From positions 1 to 60,315 of the forward strand of contig JAFDZM010000084.1 in the NCBI GenBank assembly GCA_018266915.1: a DNA stretch of 60,315 nucleotides, in the 5' to 3' direction. The stretch's first letter is position 1. Every line of letters starts with the position of its first letter. The notes beneath the pieces are model-generated. The model worked only from the letters and a program-made list of their open reading frames with translations. It searched no databases and was not told the origin of the DNA. The position numbers and the translations under genes were made by a program. The DNA comes from Bacteroidota bacterium. Its GTDB lineage: Bacteria; Bacteroidota; Bacteroidia; Sphingobacteriales; Sphingobacteriaceae. Shown one piece after another: positions 56,842-60,315 of the stretch.

Positions 56842-57927
56842 ATGAACAGAATTTTAAAAAAACTTGAAAAGATAGGGCGCGACCCGAAGATCACCGCCAA
56901 AGCTGCCGGCCTGCGATATGTCGCTGATTCAATGCCTGGATATACCCGGAAGAAGTCGGGCAAAGTATTTTCTTTTTATGATGCAGATGGTAAGCTGATT
57001 AATGATAAAGAATTGATTCATCGTTTTAACCGATTGGTTATCCCGCCGGCTTATACCAATGTGTGGATATCGCCTTATGAGAATGGGCATTTGAAATTTA
57101 CCGGAACAGATGCAGCCGGGCGTAAGCAATACCGTTATCACCCCGAATGGAACAAGCTGCGCAGTCAATCCAAGTATTATCACTTAAGGCTGTTTGCCGA
57201 ATACCTGCCTGCTATTCGCAAGCAAGTGGATAAAGACCTGGCCCATCAAGCTCTCGATCATGATAAGGTTGTGGCTTTGGTAATTCGTATTATGGAGCTG
57301 ACCAGCATCAGGGTAGGTAATGAGTCGTACAAGAAACTGTATGGGTCGTATGGGCTCACCACGCTGATGAATAAGCATGTGAAGATCGACGGCTCGTATA
57401 TCAACTTTGAGTTTAAGGGTAAAAAGGGCATTTATCAAAAAGTAGCATTACATAGTCGAAAACTCGCCCGGTTAATACAGCAATGCCGCGATATACCCGG
57501 CAAAGAGCTCTTTCAGTATTTCGATGAGGATGGCAACAAGCGCTCAATCGGTTCCGAAGATGTGAACCGCTATTTAAAAGATATTACTGGTGAAGACTTT
57601 ACCGCTAAAGATTTCCGAACCTGGGCAGGAAGCGTAAGCGCTTTATATGCCATAAAGGAGGCGGGGGAATTCGATACCGTTACAGAATGCAAAAAGAAGA
57701 TCGTAAGTGTGCTGGATGAAGTAGCCATTAACCTGGGCAATACCCGCGCGGTTTGTAAAAAATATTATGTACATCCTACGGTAATCAAAAGCTATGAAGA
57801 GGGGACGATATTTAAATATATTTCAGAACTGGATAAAAGCAAAGACATAAACACAGCCGAATTGAACCTGGCTGAAAAGGCGCTGATGGAAATATTAGAG
57901 AATGAAAAATTGGCTGAGGCGAGTTAA
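56842..57927 (+). CDS. DNA topoisomerase IB
   Basis: A 361-residue topoisomerase of the poxvirus/bacterial type IB. The N-terminal domain (1-90) has FSFYDADGKLINDKE and NRLVIPPAYTNVWISPYENGHL. Catalytic residues: Arg157 (TSIRVGNESY), Lys193 region (FEFKGKKGIY), Arg259 (DFRTWAGSV), Asn300 in place of a histidine (NLGNTR) and the nucleophile Tyr309 (KKYYVHPTV). It relaxes supercoils by a 3'-phosphotyrosyl nick. A full-length gene of normal size, divergent from the GNAT gene. Confidence 0.93.
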   Translation: MNRILKKLEKIGRDPKITAKAAGLRYVADSMPGYTRKKSGKVFSFYDADGKLINDKELIHRFNRLVIPPAYTNVWISPYENGHLKFTGTDAAGRKQYRYHPEWNKLRSQSKYYHLRLFAEYLPAIRKQVDKDLAHQALDHDKVVALVIRIMELTSIRVGNESYKKLYGSYGLTTLMNKHVKIDGSYINFEFKGKKGIYQKVALHSRKLARLIQQCRDIPGKELFQYFDEDGNKRSIGSEDVNRYLKDITGEDFTAKDFRTWAGSVSALYAIKEAGEFDTVTECKKKIVSVLDEVAINLGNTRAVCKKYYVHPTVIKSYEEGTIFKYISELDKSKDINTAELNLAEKALMEILENEKLAEAS

Positions 57928-57932
57928 ATGTT

Positions 57933-59015
57933 TTAGCTGACTGTATTATTGGATTTTTTTATTTTTCTGAGCCACCACATCCTAACACCACTCATAATTT
58001 GGCTGCAAAGAGCAAGACAGATCAATAATCCAAAAATTTTTGATGCGGTCCCTAAAATGTCTCCCGTGTGTATTGCCCTGTTTGCTATTTTAAGACGTGT
58101 ACCTGCCGGTACCGATCTTGAACTTTCTAAATACAGAACTTTAGCTGTATAGGGGTCAATAACAGCCATGCTTCTGCCTCCGGGGGTAAGGTCCTCGGGA
58201 TACCGGCAACGGATAGAATATGCTTCAGTTTGTGCAGGTACATTAATATCAAATGGGCTGGCACCAGGCATTGCCAAGCGGACTATTTGTAATGCACTGT
58301 CAGGAGATATTGGCTTCACGTTAGGATGCGCTACAATTTTAATTTCGGGTCTTTCAATCGGTTTGCTTGATGTTATCTTGTATAATAACGGTGTGGTTTT
58401 ATTTTCAAAACCAATAATCACACCTGTTATTACCGATATCATAATAAAAATGAAAGAAAATATACCGATCATGCTGTGAAGGTCAAACCACAGTTGCCGG
58501 GATTGACCTTCAGCTCTAATCGATACCCGCTTTTGTTTCCACCATAAAATTAAACCTGATGGTAAAATAATGAGTAGCATCACACCCGTCCAGCTCATAA
58601 TTAGTTTGCCTGTATCGTGATTATCCCGGAATGCTAATCGTAAATGAAGTTGATGAATAGTATTTTGAGCTTTTTGCCAGAAATCAGGTTCTGTCATTGT
58701 ACCTAATACTTTCCCATTATATTGGTTGATATAAACGGTTTGAGCGTTTGTATAAACCTGGTACGAAATATCTGCAGAGGTTGATAAGTGATAACCGGCA
58801 ATTGTATCATGTGGATAAGCTTTATGTACAGCATCACTAATATCAGCTAAGGAAAGTGCTTTTTCCCCAGGTTCGACATATGAGAGTTTACTGTGAACCA
58901 GGTGATCAATTTCTGGCTCAAAAGCCATAAAGCATCCGGTGATAGCAAACACTAATATTAACGGACATAATATCAATGATGCATATAAGTGCAGTTTGAA
59001 AATGAATTTGCGCAT
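57933..59015 (-). CDS. PepSY-associated membrane protein
   Basis: A 360-residue membrane protein. The first helix has FKLHLYASLILCPLILVFAITGCFMAFEPEID, with His and Glu in the pattern of PepSY_TM proteins. PepSY-like segments are at about 60-105 (ALSLADISDAVHKAYPHDTIAGYHLS) and 235-290. Three more helices follow, including IGIFSFIFIMISVITGVIIGF and ILGTASKIFGLLICLALC. Relatives are linked to iron acquisition or ferric reduction with TonB receptors (PiuB-like); here no such partner is adjacent. A histidine in each of the first helices could coordinate heme, which is inference. Confidence 0.85.
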   Translation of the reverse strand: MRKFIFKLHLYASLILCPLILVFAITGCFMAFEPEIDHLVHSKLSYVEPGEKALSLADISDAVHKAYPHDTIAGYHLSTSADISYQVYTNAQTVYINQYNGKVLGTMTEPDFWQKAQNTIHQLHLRLAFRDNHDTGKLIMSWTGVMLLIILPSGLILWWKQKRVSIRAEGQSRQLWFDLHSMIGIFSFIFIMISVITGVIIGFENKTTPLLYKITSSKPIERPEIKIVAHPNVKPISPDSALQIVRLAMPGASPFDINVPAQTEAYSIRCRYPEDLTPGGRSMAVIDPYTAKVLYLESSRSVPAGTRLKIANRAIHTGDILGTASKIFGLLICLALCSQIMSGVRMWWLRKIKKSNNTVS

Positions 59016-59027
59016 GATATCTGGTTA

Positions 59028-59193
59028 AGTTAGGCACAAGCCCCCTACTTCCCCGCCGGAGCAGGGGAGCAAGGAGTAACTATTAACTGATTTGTTTTAG
59101 TTGGTTGATGTGAGTAAGTTAGATTGAGTTGATTAGGTTAAAACTCATTCAACCTAATCAATCTCCCGATAGTTATCGGGATAACTTAATCAA
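59028..59193. repeat. Word-repeat inverted element with CCCGATAGTTATCGGG
   Basis: The gap has a purine-rich run (CCCCGCCGGAGCAGGGGAGC) and then a large imperfect hairpin: AGATTGAGTTGATTAGGTTA on one side and TTCAACCTAATCAATCTCCC with a CCCGATAGTTATCGGG palindrome on the other. The CCCGATARTTATCGGG palindrome is a frequent unit in Bacteroidota genomes. Confidence 0.65.
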
Positions 59194-60315
59194 CTACTTC
59201 TTCTTGGTCGTGATCTCTATAACCCCATTCTTGCCCTTTTCACCATATTTTTTCTCAGCAGTTCCATTTTTTAGTACGGAAATTGATTTTATGTCATTCG
59301 GGTTAAGATTTTTTACACTTTGAACTTCCTTGCCATCGATTATAAATATTGGATGGCCTTTTCCCTGGATGGTTAACTGATCATTATCATCATCATTCAT
59401 TCCTCTGACGTATATTTTCGCAGGCTTGCCATCTATTGTTGCCAGTCTTTTATAACCTTTTACGGTGATCACTTCCGGAGCAGCATCGTCTGATGCTATT
59501 ACGACATCATGGACGGGTTTCGCGGCCACATAAACCTGGCCTTTAATAGTAGTAGCAACTTTAGTGCTTACTTTAGGATTAACACCTGTTACGGTTACCG
59601 CACTCACATTTTTACTGCCTTCACTGTCTGATGAAACCCCATCAGAAGAGGAGCTATTTATAGAATAAGTAACAGTGGTGCCCGTAGTAGCTGCCGGAGC
59701 CGTGTTAGAAGAATAATTTATTGACATATTATTAGCTATAGCGCCATTGCGCATGGTTTTATCCATTTTTTCTTTCAGCTTTTTGCCTGCTTCAGAATCT
59801 TCGGTGGTCACGAACATCACCTGTCTGTCGTTATCCAGTTCCGGGTAAAACTCTTTCGCGCTTTTTGCATTTACTAATTCAACGCTTTTTATGCGTTCAG
59901 GGTCTACCGCTTTTACTTCTTCTTTACTCGATTTTTGACCGTTCAATACATAATTGATTGAGTCCGGACTTGTATCCGCGGTTACCATAAACGACTTTCT
60001 GCCATTTTTTGCCCTGGCTGAGTAAATGGTGTCAGCGCCTGTATTCACTTTTTTAACCGCTGCTTTGGCTGCAACTGGTTTAGTATGGGTTATGGTAGTG
60101 GAAACTGATCTTTTAATCGAGTTTTCGTTATTGTTAACAATTGCAACATGGCTTATCGCCGTAGCAATGGTTTTAAAAGTATGTTTGGCAACTTCTGCTT
60201 TTGACAGGCTGAAAGTGAGCAGCAAGACAACAACTGCGGGTACAAGGAATACATAGCGGGTAAGGTTATAACCCGATGATCTTTTTGCGTTCATCATGAT
60301 GATACGTTTTTTAAT
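59194..60315 (-). CDS. C-terminal part of an M56/BlaR1-type peptidase, truncated by the window edge
   Basis: The reading frame stays open to base 60315 and is preceded in frame by codons for IKKRII, so the gene begins outside the window although ATG occurs at 60297. The first residues MMNAKRSSGYNLTRYVFLVPAVVVLLLTFSL match the last membrane helix of BlaR1/MecR1-type M56 metallopeptidases (KKRIxMM..S....Y...LP). The rest (about 330 residues) is periplasmic and contains two repeats that resemble TonB plug motifs (YVLNGQKSSKEEVKAVDPERIKSVELVN and IFIIDGKEVQSVKNLNPNDIKSISVLKNGTA..YGEKGKNGVIEITTKKK). The zinc-protease HExxH part lies outside. Confidence 0.82.
   Translation of the reverse strand: MKKRIIMMNAKRSSGYNLTRYVFLVPAVVVLLLTFSLSKAEVAKHTFKTIATAISHVAIVNNNENSIKRSVSTTITHTKPVAAKAAVKKVNTGADTIYSARAKNGRKSFMVTADTSPDSINYVLNGQKSSKEEVKAVDPERIKSVELVNAKSAKEFYPELDNDRQVMFVTTEDSEAGKKLKEKMDKTMRNGAIANNMSINYSSNTAPAATTGTTVTYSINSSSSDGVSSDSEGSKNVSAVTVTGVNPKVSTKVATTIKGQVYVAAKPVHDVVIASDDAAPEVITVKGYKRLATIDGKPAKIYVRGMNDDDNDQLTIQGKGHPIFIIDGKEVQSVKNLNPNDIKSISVLKNGTAEKKYGEKGKNGVIEITTKKK

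Noticed and set aside
21937..59193. CRISPR arrays from the repeat-rich gaps
   Set aside because: The repeats are variant words with complementary arms, not identical 23-47-bp repeats separated by unique spacers, and no cas gene is present.
1..60315. tRNA or rRNA genes
   Set aside because: I found no tRNA cloverleaf features such as GGTTCRANTCC, and no 16S or 23S motifs, in the gene-free parts.

Overview
The window looks like a chromosomal segment of a Bacteroidota bacterium, most like the Sphingobacteriaceae (Mucilaginibacter/Pedobacter type). Evidence: TonB plug and outer-membrane beta-barrel proteins of the OMP_b-brl_3 type, a GH172 enzyme, a futalosine-pathway menaquinone gene, a type B L31 gene, LytS/LytTR regulators, a BlaR1-type M56 peptidase, Bacteroidota -7 boxes (TAnnTTTG) before several genes and almost no Shine-Dalgarno sequences. 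There is no rRNA, tRNA, transposase or CRISPR array that I can recognise.

Layout. 1-6.8 kb: a secreted hydrolase, a large MG2/TonB-plug protein, and a short sugar-acid/glycan operon (FAH-family dehydratase-like enzyme, GH172, secreted DUF6786-like lipoprotein). 6.8-10.2 kb: a GAF histidine kinase, a single-domain response regulator and small unknown proteins. 10.3-18 kb: a DUF5009-type membrane acyltransferase, a type III polyketide synthase with an ICMT-like methyltransferase, and a LytS/LytTR pair divergent from a TonB-dependent-receptor-like protein. 18-31.4 kb: mostly housekeeping (rpmE2, GlmU-like, tpiA, prmA, mpl, scpB, mqnC), an Rrf2/NAD(P)-binding pair, and a candidate non-coding RNA with an orphan terminator. 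31.5-34 kb: AT-rich small genes and a ModF-like double ABC ATPase.

34-37.4 kb is the most unusual part. Four short Ser/Thr/Asp/Lys-rich lipoprotein genes lie in tandem on the minus strand. Divergent from them is an ECF sigma factor followed 12 nt later by a protein that joins an anti-sigma-like cytoplasmic domain, one membrane helix and a periplasmic trypsin/DegP-like protease with an intact His-Asp-Ser triad. The sequence GGGTTAC-N17/18-ATYAATRS lies before the sigma gene and before three of the four lipoprotein genes, and the sigma-gene copy places the predicted transcript start on the GTG start codon. I read this as an autoregulated envelope-stress circuit in which the sensor protease and anti-sigma factor are one polypeptide and the lipoproteins are the regulon.

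37.5-50.2 kb: a split Complex I cluster (pdxH-nuoC-nuoD, and nuoA-nuoB about 9 kb away), with purine genes purK-unknown-purE, YqgE, a flavin reductase, a regulator, a fasciclin protein and an esterase between them. 50.2-60.3 kb: a BaiN-like flavoprotein, a GT87-like mannosyltransferase, secreted unknown proteins, threonine aldolase, an aldo/keto reductase, a GNAT enzyme, topoisomerase IB, a PepSY membrane protein, and the C-terminal part of an M56/BlaR1-type peptidase running off the right edge.

Many gaps hold short word-like repeats arranged as sloppy inverted repeats (GTTAACCGGTGATCAG, GGTTGTATTAGTTGTA, GAGATTTGAGAT, GTGTCA...TGACAC palindromes, CTCCRTAGGAG REP-like units). They often abut stop codons, and in two genes they enter the coding sequence.
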